Below, one piece after another: positions 1-6,280 of a DNA stretch of 9,220 bases. Source of the DNA: Oscillospiraceae bacterium. GTDB lineage: Bacteria; Bacillota; Clostridia; Oscillospirales; Ruminococcaceae. The stretch covers positions 1 to 9,220 of the forward strand of contig CAAEOA010000217.1 in the NCBI GenBank assembly GCA_900757485.1. The letters run 5' to 3'. The notes under the pieces are model-generated. The model ran no database searches. It was not told the DNA's origin and saw only the letters and a list, made by a program, of their open reading frames with translations. How positions within the stretch are numbered: position 1 is the first letter of the stretch; the number at the start of each line of letters is the position of its first letter. The translations under genes were made by a program, and so were the position numbers.

Positions 1-1
1 A

Positions 2-1177
2 GACATGGGAGGCACAACGACTGATATCGCACTGATTGACAACAATAAACCCGTTCGCGCGGAAGACGGCATTTCAGTAGGGCAATGGAAAACCTATGTA
101 AAAGGATTATTGGTAGACACGTTCGGACTGGGCGGAGACAGCGCCATCCGATTCAGTGACAACAAATTAAAGATTGACTCTGTCAGAGTGATTCCGCTGT
201 GCATATTGGCACAAAGCCATCCACAGATCAAGGAAAAACTTGCCCCCATGATTGAAAACGAGGAATATCACACCACTCGTTTTTTACACGAATGGTATTG
301 TCCGGTAAAGGACATTCAAAACAATCCGCATTATTCCGAAGAAGAAAAGAAATTTTGCCTTGCTATTCAAGAGCGCCCTCTTATTCTCTCGGACGCTGCC
401 AACACTATCGGCAAGGATATCTACTCACTCAACGTGAAACGCTTGGAGGAAGAAGGTGTTGTCATTCGCAGCGGATTGACCCCAACGGACATCATGCACT
501 TAACCGGTGATTTTAATGAATATGACAAAGAAGCTGCCCGGCTGGGCGCACAATATGTGGCGGGTTGCCTGAATATGGAAATCAATCAGCTTTGTAACGC
601 CGTGTATGATGAAATAAAAAAGAAATTATACTGCAATATTGTACGCATTTTGCTGCAGCACAGTGTGCCTTATTATAAAAAGCATGGCATTGATGAAGGG
701 CTGTCCCAGTTGATTGAACAAAGCTGGTCCGATAAAAATCAAACAATTCGTTCTCTGTTTCAAACGCCGTTCTCCCTGGTCGGTGTGGGTGCTCCTATTC
801 ACGTGTTTTTAGATGATGTAGCGATAAAATTAGGGACAACCGCAATCATTCCCGAATTTGCCGATGTAACCAATGCGATTGGCGCCGTAGCAGGAAATGT
901 CAGCGTGCAGATTGAAATTTCGATTCTTCCTGCAACGCCGGAAGACGAAAGTGACGGATATATTGTTTATGGCAGCGATGAAAATTACACTTACACCGAT
1001 TTAGAACAGGCAATTCAAAAAGCCATTGAGATCGGATCCGAAAAAGCGCTGCAAGACATGACTGCAAGAGGAGCATCGGAAAACATCACCGTTTCCCATA
1101 AAATAAAAAGCTATACCGGGGAAGCCGCAGACAATACCGTTTATCTGGGCACCGGCGTCATCATCGAGGCGCGCTGA
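2..1177 (+). CDS. Hydantoinase/oxoprolinase family protein (HyuA-like), 5' truncated
   Basis: The reading frame is open from the window edge, so the gene starts upstream. About 391 C-terminal residues are visible of a family that usually has roughly 650-720. It opens with DMGGTTTDIAL, the glycine-rich phosphate-binding motif of the ASKHA (actin/Hsp70-like) ATPase fold found in the middle of HyuA proteins. The family's GLGGDS motif follows about 40 residues later. A later stretch GVGAPIHVFLDDVAIKLGTTAIIPEFADVTNAIGAVAG matches the second nucleotide-binding lobe. Residues about 113-157 after the ATG at 5 (ending LEEEGVVIRSGLTPTD) look like a winged-helix insert. Family members hydrolyse cyclic amides such as hydantoins or 5-oxoproline using ATP, often with a HyuB partner. 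No HyuB follows here, so the substrate is unknown. The ATG at 5 lies inside the motif and is not the true start. The family call is firm, the exact reaction is not. Confidence 0.88.
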   Translation, partial: DMGGTTTDIALIDNNKPVRAEDGISVGQWKTYVKGLLVDTFGLGGDSAIRFSDNKLKIDSVRVIPLCILAQSHPQIKEKLAPMIENEEYHTTRFLHEWYCPVKDIQNNPHYSEEEKKFCLAIQERPLILSDAANTIGKDIYSLNVKRLEEEGVVIRSGLTPTDIMHLTGDFNEYDKEAARLGAQYVAGCLNMEINQLCNAVYDEIKKKLYCNIVRILLQHSVPYYKKHGIDEGLSQLIEQSWSDKNQTIRSLFQTPFSLVGVGAPIHVFLDDVAIKLGTTAIIPEFADVTNAIGAVAGNVSVQIEISILPATPEDESDGYIVYGSDENYTYTDLEQAIQKAIEIGSEKALQDMTARGASENITVSHKIKSYTGEAADNTVYLGTGVIIEAR

Positions 1178-1197
1178 CCGTCAGCTCTCATAACCGC

Positions 1198-1226
1198 AAT
1201 TATTGTTTCACCGCCAAACAATAATT
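1198..1226. repeat. 11-bp inverted repeat at the convergent hyuA / methyltransferase junction
   Basis: AATTATTGTTT at 1198-1208 is a perfect reverse complement of 1216-1226, with a 7-nt loop. It covers the last codons and the TAA stop of the methyltransferase. The stem is almost all A/T and neither side is followed by a clear T run, so it is at best a weak terminator. The hyuA stop codon also sits in a small GCTGA/TCAGC hairpin at 1173-1185. No better terminator is visible in this junction. Confidence 0.4.
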
Positions 1227-2117
1227 AACATGATCAAAAGCCGTCATGCAGGCTTCCGGATTTGCTTTATTATAATTTTGAAAATATTGTTCTGTGATTT
1301 GCTCCGGCGTCAAATGCTCATAAATGAGAAACCCAACATCGGACAGCATTTTCTCCAACTTGGCATAGGAATATCCCGCACACATTTTCTCCTGCGCACC
1401 GCTTGCCAGTATCACCTGTTTCTTTGCACGCACACCGGCCGCATCAGTACAACTGTGTTCATCGGGATAATCGAATACGACCGAGCTGCCTTTTGGTATG
1501 AAATCGCTGATTGCAAGCAGCAAATTGACAAACTCCTGCTTTGTGAGATAATACACCAACCCCAGTAAACTGCAAAAACTGTTTTTAGCATCGTCAAAAG
1601 CCGGATGATTTATGATCTTCTTCTGCCACTGCTTTTGCGCAAAATCCGTTTCCAAATAATAAACATTGCGTGGCATAGCTATTTGATTGGATTTCAGTCT
1701 TCGTTGTTTATCCTGCAATAAAGCCAAACGATCCAGCTCAAAAATTTGAATATTGCTAGCCCACTCCGGCTGACGATATCCAAAGCTGTCATATCCGGCT
1801 CCGAAAATCAAATATTGTTTTGCACCGATGCGTACCGCATTTTTCAATGCCGTCTCTGCAAATGCGGCTCTGCCCAGCGGAGAGGGAGACAGGTATTGAT
1901 CTGTGATCCACTTGAGTGCTTCCTCTTTGGATCCGGAAAAAGACGGATCAAAAAAGGAAATTCCCCTTGACATATGATCTGCTATTTGCTGATATTCCGC
2001 TTGAGATAGAAGTTTTCCGGCAATACTGTCCTCAAAAATCCTGACTGCATTGTTTTTAAAATGGTATGCTCTGGAAAACGCACTGACCAGCGCGGTCATA
2101 CTTTTCGGTTGCCTCAT
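1200..2117 (-). CDS. SAM-dependent methyltransferase, leucine carboxyl methyltransferase (LCM) type
   Basis: A 305-residue protein if it starts at the ATG at 2117. That start is preceded by AGGAAAGGA about 10 nt upstream, whereas the in-frame ATG at 2159 has no convincing ribosome binding site. The N-terminal segment (AFSRAYHF, then FEDSIAGKLL) resembles the family's conserved R and D(P) segment. SPLGRAAFAETAL (about 78-90) leads into SAM motif I, YLIFGAGYDSFGYR (102-115), with the acidic ribose-binding position in FELDR (126-130) and a further SAM-pocket segment YLETDF (154-159). A conserved LLGLVYYLT follows at about 184-192. These match bacterial class I methyltransferases of the LCM/TIGR00027 group. 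The methyl acceptor cannot be read from sequence and in bacteria it is usually a small molecule rather than PP2A. The gene is divergent from the MATE exporter and may share regulation with it. Confidence 0.85.
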   Translation of the reverse strand: MRQPKSMTALVSAFSRAYHFKNNAVRIFEDSIAGKLLSQAEYQQIADHMSRGISFFDPSFSGSKEEALKWITDQYLSPSPLGRAAFAETALKNAVRIGAKQYLIFGAGYDSFGYRQPEWASNIQIFELDRLALLQDKQRRLKSNQIAMPRNVYYLETDFAQKQWQKKIINHPAFDDAKNSFCSLLGLVYYLTKQEFVNLLLAISDFIPKGSSVVFDYPDEHSCTDAAGVRAKKQVILASGAQEKMCAGYSYAKLEKMLSDVGFLIYEHLTPEQITEQYFQNYNKANPEACMTAFDHVNYCLAVKQ

Positions 2118-2173
2118 AAAGTTCAATCCTTTCCTACAATAAAGATCAGAATGTATCACACATTCCTTAATAT

Positions 2174-2202
2174 TTAATACACCCTATTCTTTCTCATTTC
2201 AA
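2174..2202 (-). promoter_or_regulatory. Candidate promoter for the methyltransferase gene
   Basis: On the - strand, TTGAAA (positions 2202-2197) is followed after 17 nt by TATTAA (2179-2174). The -35 box matches consensus at 5 of 6 positions and the -10 box at 4 of 6. Transcription would start about 50 nt before the ATG at 2117. The -35 box is one half of the palindrome shared with the divergent MATE promoter. The weak -10 box makes this moderate evidence. Confidence 0.45.
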
Positions 2203-2211
2203 GACTTGAAA
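2197..2211. promoter_or_regulatory. 15-nt palindrome holding both divergent -35 boxes; candidate operator
   Basis: TTTCAAGACTTGAAA is a perfect 7-bp inverted repeat around the central A at 2204. Its right arm supplies TTGAAA for the + strand promoter and its left arm supplies TTGAAA for the - strand promoter. The symmetry would suit a dimeric regulator controlling both genes. It could also arise simply because two TTGAAA boxes lie back to back. No regulator gene is adjacent in the window. Confidence 0.45.
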
Positions 2212-2234
2212 AATTCTTGATTTTGTGGTATAAT
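2206..2234 (+). promoter_or_regulatory. Strong sigma-A-type promoter with extended -10 for the MATE gene
   Basis: TTGAAA (2206-2211), 17 nt, then TATAAT (2229-2234), with TG at 2226-2227 forming an extended -10 element (TGGTATAAT). The -35 matches 5 of 6 positions, the -10 is perfect and the spacing is ideal. The expected start site is near 2241, giving a leader of about 74 nt before the MATE ATG at 2315. This is the best promoter visible in the window. Confidence 0.8.
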
Positions 2235-2264
2235 AAAAATAAAAAAGAACAAAAATTTACATTT

Positions 2265-2291
2265 CCGTCACATTTTCATGGCGGTTTTTTT
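2265..2291 (+). terminator. Terminator-like hairpin in the MATE leader (candidate attenuator)
   Basis: CCGTCA (2265-2270) pairs with TGGCGG (2279-2284), including one G-U pair, across an 8-nt loop. Seven T residues follow directly (2285-2291). It lies about 25 nt after the predicted start site and upstream of the MATE ATG, where no convergent or upstream + strand gene needs terminating. That position fits premature termination or a structured leader. An outer helix, TTTACAT (2256-2262) with ATGTAAA (2296-2302), encloses the hairpin and reaches the AAAGGA ribosome binding site. The stem is short, so termination efficiency is uncertain. Confidence 0.5.
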
Positions 2292-2314
2292 ATTGATGTA
2301 AAGGAATATGTGTT

Positions 2315-3667
2315 ATGACGCAGGATCTGATATTTTCTAAAATGGATTTGCGAAAACTGATTGTTCCGTTGATTATCGAGCAAATTCTTGCCGTCACCGT
2401 CGGCATGGCGGATGTCATGATGGTATCCAGTGCCGGAGAAGCAGCCGTATCCGGCGTATCTCTGGTTGATATGATTAATGTACTGCTCATCAATATTTTT
2501 GCTGCACTGGCGACTGGCGGAGCTGTTGTTTCCTCTCAGTTCCTCGGAGCGAAAGACCGGGGCAAAGCATGTGATGCCGCCGGTCAATTGTTATTTATCA
2601 GCTTTATCCTCTCGATGCTGATTACAATCATTGTGCTTGTTTTTAAAGTCCCCCTGCTGCGGCTTTTGTTTGGAAAAATTGAAAATGATGTGATGCAGGC
2701 ATCTTTAACTTATCTTACTATTTCAGCAATCTCCTATCCTTTTATTGCGGTATATAACTCATGCGCTGCGCTGTTTCGTTCCATGGGAAATTCCAAAGTT
2801 TCTATGTATACGTCAGCAGGAATGAACGTCATTAACATTGCAGGAAATGCCATCTTTGTTTTCGGCTTTCACATGGGGGTAGCAGGCGTTGCGCTTTCTT
2901 CTTTGATTTCCCGTTTCTTTGCCTGCCTGGTTATGCTTTTCTTATTAAATAACCCCCTGCATGAAATCCATGTTACACTGAAAAAACGGTTTCGTCCCAG
3001 CCTATCAATGATAAAAACAATATTGTATATCGGCATTCCCAGTGCGTTGGAAAGCAGTATGTTCCAGCTCGGCAGAGTGCTTGTTGTCAGTATTATTGCT
3101 GGCTTTGGTACAGTACAAATTGCCGCAAATGCAGTAGCCAACAACCTGGACGCCTTTGGATGTATTCCGGGACAAGCGCTTAGTCTTGCCATGATTACCG
3201 TAATCGGCAGATGTGTCGGAGCCGGAGACTATACGCAAGCCAAGCACTATACCAAAAAGCTCTTAAAAGTAACCTATCTCATTACCATTGCGCTAAACTG
3301 CGTCATTCTCTTGACGATGCCGTTAATCTTAAAAATTTACAACCTATCCGATGCTACAATTCGGTTAGCCTCTATCCTGGTTTGGATTCACAACGGTTGT
3401 GCCATGATTTTGTGGCCTCTTTCCTTTGTACTGCCAAACGCACTTCGCGCCTCCAATGATGTACGCTTTACTATGGTGATTTCTATTTTCTCGATGTGGA
3501 CATTCCGAATCGTATTCAGTTATATCCTCGGTCAATGGCTGGGCTGGGGTGCAATCGGCGTGTGGATTGCCATGATACTTGACTGGATCTTCCGGGTTAT
3601 TTGTTTTACCGTTCGATTTCTCAGCGGAAGGTGGCAAAAATACAAACCTTTCTCGGCTGATACATAA
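2315..3667 (+). CDS. MATE family efflux transporter (multidrug/cation antiporter)
   Basis: A 450-residue inner-membrane protein with about 12 hydrophobic segments, the usual size for MATE (MatE, two-repeat) exporters. These exchange Na+ or H+ for organic cations, drugs or metabolites. The N-terminal region has the typical pattern: PLIIEQILAVTVGMADVMMV followed by SLVDMINVLL and ALATGGAVVSSQFLGAKD, which closely matches clostridial MATE proteins. The second half repeats this arrangement from about SALESSMFQLGRVLVVSIIA, with ANAVANNLDAFGCIPGQALS. The ATG at 2315 is supported by AAAGGA (2300-2305) about 9 nt upstream. The gene has its own strong promoter and a structured leader, suggesting regulated expression. 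It ends at the 23-bp bidirectional hairpin. The substrate is not predictable from sequence, and a link to the divergent methyltransferase is only an inference. Confidence 0.93.
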   Translation: MTQDLIFSKMDLRKLIVPLIIEQILAVTVGMADVMMVSSAGEAAVSGVSLVDMINVLLINIFAALATGGAVVSSQFLGAKDRGKACDAAGQLLFISFILSMLITIIVLVFKVPLLRLLFGKIENDVMQASLTYLTISAISYPFIAVYNSCAALFRSMGNSKVSMYTSAGMNVINIAGNAIFVFGFHMGVAGVALSSLISRFFACLVMLFLLNNPLHEIHVTLKKRFRPSLSMIKTILYIGIPSALESSMFQLGRVLVVSIIAGFGTVQIAANAVANNLDAFGCIPGQALSLAMITVIGRCVGAGDYTQAKHYTKKLLKVTYLITIALNCVILLTMPLILKIYNLSDATIRLASILVWIHNGCAMILWPLSFVLPNALRASNDVRFTMVISIFSMWTFRIVFSYILGQWLGWGAIGVWIAMILDWIFRVICFTVRFLSGRWQKYKPFSADT

Positions 3668-3682
3668 CCCTGCATAATAATC

Positions 3683-3733
3683 AAATCGCCCGTATTTCAA
3701 TATCCTGGGGATATTGAAATACGGGCGATTTTT
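3683..3733. terminator. Bidirectional terminator, perfect 23-bp stem, between MATE and phoR
   Basis: Positions 3683-3705 and 3709-3731 are perfect reverse complements with a 3-nt loop (TGG). The core is GC-rich (ATCGCCCG) and the stem ends in a five-T run (3729-3733) on the + strand. On the - strand the hairpin is followed by a looser T-rich stretch (TTTGATTATTATG). It starts 16 nt after the MATE stop and about 7 nt after the kinase stop, so it serves both convergent genes. The stem is much longer than an ordinary intrinsic terminator needs. Confidence 0.85.
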
Positions 3734-3737
3734 CTAG

Positions 3738-5453
3738 CTATCTTGGCGATACCGGTAAAATAATTTTAAATCGGCTGCCGATACCTTCGGCACTCGTTAA
3801 CTCGATTTTTCCGTTGTAGTTGTTGACAATGTGCTTCACGATTGCTAGTCCCAATCCGGTTCCGCCTACTTTTTTGCTTCTGCCTTTATCTACTCGGTAA
3901 AACCGTTCAAAAATACGGGGCTGTGCCTCCAACGGAATACCGATTCCGTTATCCTTCACCTGAATCATAACCTGCGTCGGCGTTTGCGTCAACGTCACGT
4001 CAACCTTTCCTCCGGGACGGTTATATTTTACGGCATTCTCCATTAAATTGCAGAGCAGTTCCCGCATCTGCTGCGGATTTGCATAATAACTGACAGGATT
4101 TTCCGACAAAGCAATGGATATCCGATTTTGCGCCGCCTGCGGTTCAATGGCGGAAGCAATTTCACGCGCCGTCTCTGTCAAATCAACCTCTTTCCGTTCC
4201 GGTTCCGTCTTCTTTTGCTCCAACTGGGAAATCATTAAAATATCATTAATCAAATTGGTGATTCGCTCGCTCTCTTGCTTGATACGTGAAATGTATTCTT
4301 TCCGTTTTTCCTCGTCCGTTACCAATCCCTGCTCCAGCAGCTCCGCGAAACCGTAAATAGAGGTAATCGGTGTTTTTAGTTCATGTGATGCATTGGAGAA
4401 AAACTCCTGCCGCATCTGCACAGCGGTGCGATCGGCAGTAACATTGGCAAGCACAATAATCGCTCCCGCTTCATGCTCGGAAATAAACTCGTTTTTTACC
4501 GGTGTTATATGAACTGAAACAGTTTTATCGTCCCCTACAATATCGAACAAGCTGGATTTTCCCTTTTCGACGGCATCGGAACAAGCATCCAACAGTTTTA
4601 AGTTCTGTACCAATTTAATGAGATTGACCCTCGTGTCTTCCCCCGTGATATGAAGCAGGTCTTTGGCACTTTCATTAATCAGCATGACCTCCTGCTTCTT
4701 GTCAATCAGGATGATGCCCTCTTCCATATTGTTAATAATGTAATCCAGCTTTTCCCGCTCATTTGTTAGCTTTTGCGCGCTTTTCTTAATATCTTTTGCC
4801 AACAGATTGATTCGGGTTGTAATCTCAGCCAACTCAGGATATTTAATATTAGATTGAACCGGCTCTCTTGCGTTTTTGACCTCTATTAATTCCTGTTCAA
4901 TATCAGCCAGCGGCTTGGTCAGCGAAACCGAAAATTTTGCAGCGATGATCAATGAAATTACTAATGCAATGAAAATAGCGATCAAAGTAGCCGGCATCAG
5001 TTTCAGCATGTTGAGCAGGACTCCGTCAATATTGCTGGAAAGCCGCATGATAACGCCTTTATCAGATTGAAATGCCACATATAACTGATAAGCTCCGAGT
5101 GTTTCGGATTCTCTCTTGCTTAGTCCGATTCCGTTTTCCAAAGCCTCTTTAAATTCTTTCCGATCCTTGTGGTTTTCCATTTCCCACGGATTGGCATGAG
5201 AGTCGCCGATGACCGTTCCGTCCAATTGGATAACCGTAATGCGGATATCTTCAGCCGACTTTGCCAAACGCTCTGCTTCCGCATTCGGATCCTCCATAGA
5301 AATGCTTTCATCAATGATGTGGAGCATCTTGATCATATCCTGCTCGGTATGTTTTTCCTCATTTCTGCTCAGCGTATATGCAGAAATCGTCGAACAGATA
5401 ATCAGTCCGACGATCAATACCGTAAATATTCGAATAAAAATTGCCTTTTTCAT
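3738..5453 (-). CDS. phoR: PhoR-type sensor histidine kinase for phosphate limitation
   Basis: A 571-residue membrane kinase from the ATG at 5453, which has AAAGGA upstream (spacing about 11-12 nt). An in-frame ATG at 5492 would add 13 residues but has no ribosome binding site and lies in an inverted repeat. Layout: transmembrane helix about 4-25; extracytoplasmic sensor region about 26-152; second transmembrane helix about 153-175; HAMP region about 177-230; PAS domain about 234-340; HisKA domain with phospho-acceptor His357 in FFSNASHELKTPITSIYGF; HATPase domain with N box around Asn473 (LMENAVKYN), G1 box DNGIGIP (from Asp501), F box FERFYRVDKG and G2 box GGTGLGLAIV. All catalytic motifs are intact. 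The domain order and the location after phoU and a PhoB-like regulator support phosphate sensing. It autophosphorylates and donates phosphate to the regulator. It is the last gene before a strong terminator. Confidence 0.9.
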   Translation of the reverse strand: MKKAIFIRIFTVLIVGLIICSTISAYTLSRNEEKHTEQDMIKMLHIIDESISMEDPNAEAERLAKSAEDIRITVIQLDGTVIGDSHANPWEMENHKDRKEFKEALENGIGLSKRESETLGAYQLYVAFQSDKGVIMRLSSNIDGVLLNMLKLMPATLIAIFIALVISLIIAAKFSVSLTKPLADIEQELIEVKNAREPVQSNIKYPELAEITTRINLLAKDIKKSAQKLTNEREKLDYIINNMEEGIILIDKKQEVMLINESAKDLLHITGEDTRVNLIKLVQNLKLLDACSDAVEKGKSSLFDIVGDDKTVSVHITPVKNEFISEHEAGAIIVLANVTADRTAVQMRQEFFSNASHELKTPITSIYGFAELLEQGLVTDEEKRKEYISRIKQESERITNLINDILMISQLEQKKTEPERKEVDLTETAREIASAIEPQAAQNRISIALSENPVSYYANPQQMRELLCNLMENAVKYNRPGGKVDVTLTQTPTQVMIQVKDNGIGIPLEAQPRIFERFYRVDKGRSKKVGGTGLGLAIVKHIVNNYNGKIELTSAEGIGSRFKIILPVSPR

Positions 5454-5487
5454 AATCGATAAGGTCCTTTCTGACTTTATTCGATAT

Positions 5488-5535
5488 TTCATACTAAAAT
5501 CTGATTAAAAGCTTTCAATCAGATTTTAGTATGAA
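5488..5535. repeat. 19-bp perfect inverted repeat between the regulator and kinase genes
   Basis: Positions 5488-5506 and 5517-5535 are perfect reverse complements around a 10-nt loop. On the transcribed - strand the repeat covers the last codons and TAA stop of the regulator gene and ends about 34 nt before the kinase ATG. No T run follows, so it is not a classical terminator. It could be an mRNA processing or stability element that sets the regulator/kinase ratio. The loop and one arm also contain TTGAAA, 16 nt, TAGTAT on the - strand (5518-5491), a possible weak promoter for the kinase gene. Confidence 0.75.
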
Positions 5536-6227
5536 TGTTCCCCATCCGAAACAAACTTGTATCCTATCCCGCGTACCGTACGGATATAGCTCGGTGCATC
5601 CGCGTCGTCGGATAATTTTTGCCGAAGAGTGCGAATGTGCATATCAAGTGTCCGGGTTTCCCCGATAAAATCATAGCCCCAAACCCGATTAAGCAATTCA
5701 TCCCGCTTCACTACGTTAGGCGCATTTTCCATCAGCAGCGCCAATAAATCAAATTCCTTCAGCGTTAATTCGATTTTTTTGCCTGCTTTATGTACTTCAT
5801 GCGAATGCTTATCCAGCACGATGTCGCCCACAGACAATGGTTCTTCTGCATGTTTCTGTGTCCGCTTAAACAAATTTCGAATCCGCGCCGTCAATTCCAG
5901 TACGCCGAACGGCTTGGTGATATAGTCGTCGGCGCCGCCGTCCAATCCCATCACTTTATCAATTTCTGCCCCTTTGGCAGTCAGAATTATGATCGGCAAA
6001 TCATGTGTTTTCGGATTTTTTCGCAGTTCCTTAATCGCGCTCAGCCCATCCATTTTCGGAAGCATCAAATCAAACAAAGCCATGTCCGGCAGTTGCCCGC
6101 CGATCGCATCCAAACCATCCTCTGCGGTTTCAAAGGCTTCCACCCGATAGGAAAAGCTTTCCAAACTGACCTTGATTAATTCTCTGATGCTCTCATCGTC
6201 CTCAATCACATAAATCAATTGACTCAT
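5526..6227 (-). CDS. phoB: PhoB/PhoP-type response regulator (OmpR family)
   Basis: A 233-residue two-domain regulator. The start at 6227 (MSQLIYV) is chosen because GGAAGG lies 6 nt upstream. The longer frame starting at 6266 adds 13 residues and lacks such a site. The receiver domain (about 1-120) has the acidic pair Asp10-Asp11, phospho-acceptor Asp53 in FDLMLPKMDG, Thr83 in ILTAKG and Lys105 in YITKPFG. The C-terminal winged-helix DNA-binding domain (about 130-228) contains LTLKEFDLLALLM, VVKRDELLNRVWGYD, TLDMHIRTLRQKL and the wing sequence IRTVRGIGYKF, all typical of the OmpR/PhoB family. It would be phosphorylated by the adjacent kinase and then bind Pho boxes in front of phosphate-starvation genes. 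Firmicute orthologues are called either PhoB or PhoP. A hairpin lies upstream (phoU side) and an inverted repeat covers its stop codon. Confidence 0.92.
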   Translation of the reverse strand: MSQLIYVIEDDESIRELIKVSLESFSYRVEAFETAEDGLDAIGGQLPDMALFDLMLPKMDGLSAIKELRKNPKTHDLPIIILTAKGAEIDKVMGLDGGADDYITKPFGVLELTARIRNLFKRTQKHAEEPLSVGDIVLDKHSHEVHKAGKKIELTLKEFDLLALLMENAPNVVKRDELLNRVWGYDFIGETRTLDMHIRTLRQKLSDDADAPSYIRTVRGIGYKFVSDGEHSY

Positions 6228-6248
6228 GCTCAACCTTCCAGTCTTTGT

Positions 6249-6277
6249 AAAAACAACACCGCCCATGATGCGGTATT
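6249..6277 (-). terminator. Terminator-like hairpin between phoU and the regulator gene
   Basis: On the - strand, AATACCGC (6277-6270) pairs with GCGGTGTT (6262-6255), eight pairs including one U-G, around a 7-nt loop. GTTTTT (6254-6249) follows. It starts 3 nt after the phoU stop and ends about 22 nt before the regulator ATG. It may terminate part of the pst-phoU transcript and reduce read-through into the two-component genes. The short T run and wobble pair suggest partial efficiency. Confidence 0.5.
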
Positions 6278-6280
6278 ACC

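Noticed and set aside
2118..2159. Longer methyltransferase starting at the ATG at 2159
   Set aside because: The extra 14 residues have no ribosome binding site in front, whereas the ATG at 2117 has a good AGGAAAGGA. The family N-terminus also fits the shorter form.
2278..2301. Seven-codon ORF (MAVFLLM) ending just before the MATE ribosome binding site, as a leader peptide
   Set aside because: No Shine-Dalgarno sequence precedes its ATG, and it falls inside the hairpin and T run, which explain the sequence better.
2315..3667. Guanidine (mini-ykkC) or preQ1-type riboswitch in the MATE leader
   Set aside because: The leader lacks the paired ACGR-loop hairpins of mini-ykkC and any recognisable preQ1 pseudoknot. 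Only a hairpin with an enclosing helix is seen.
5454..5492. Kinase start at the ATG at 5492
   Set aside because: That ATG is part of the 19-bp inverted repeat and has no ribosome binding site. The ATG at 5453 has AAAGGA and is followed directly by a typical membrane-anchor sequence (MKKAIFIRIF).
6228..6266. Response regulator start at the ATG at 6266
   Set aside because: The 13 extra residues translate the terminator-like hairpin region and do not fit the receiver domain. The ATG at 6227 has GGAAGG at good spacing.
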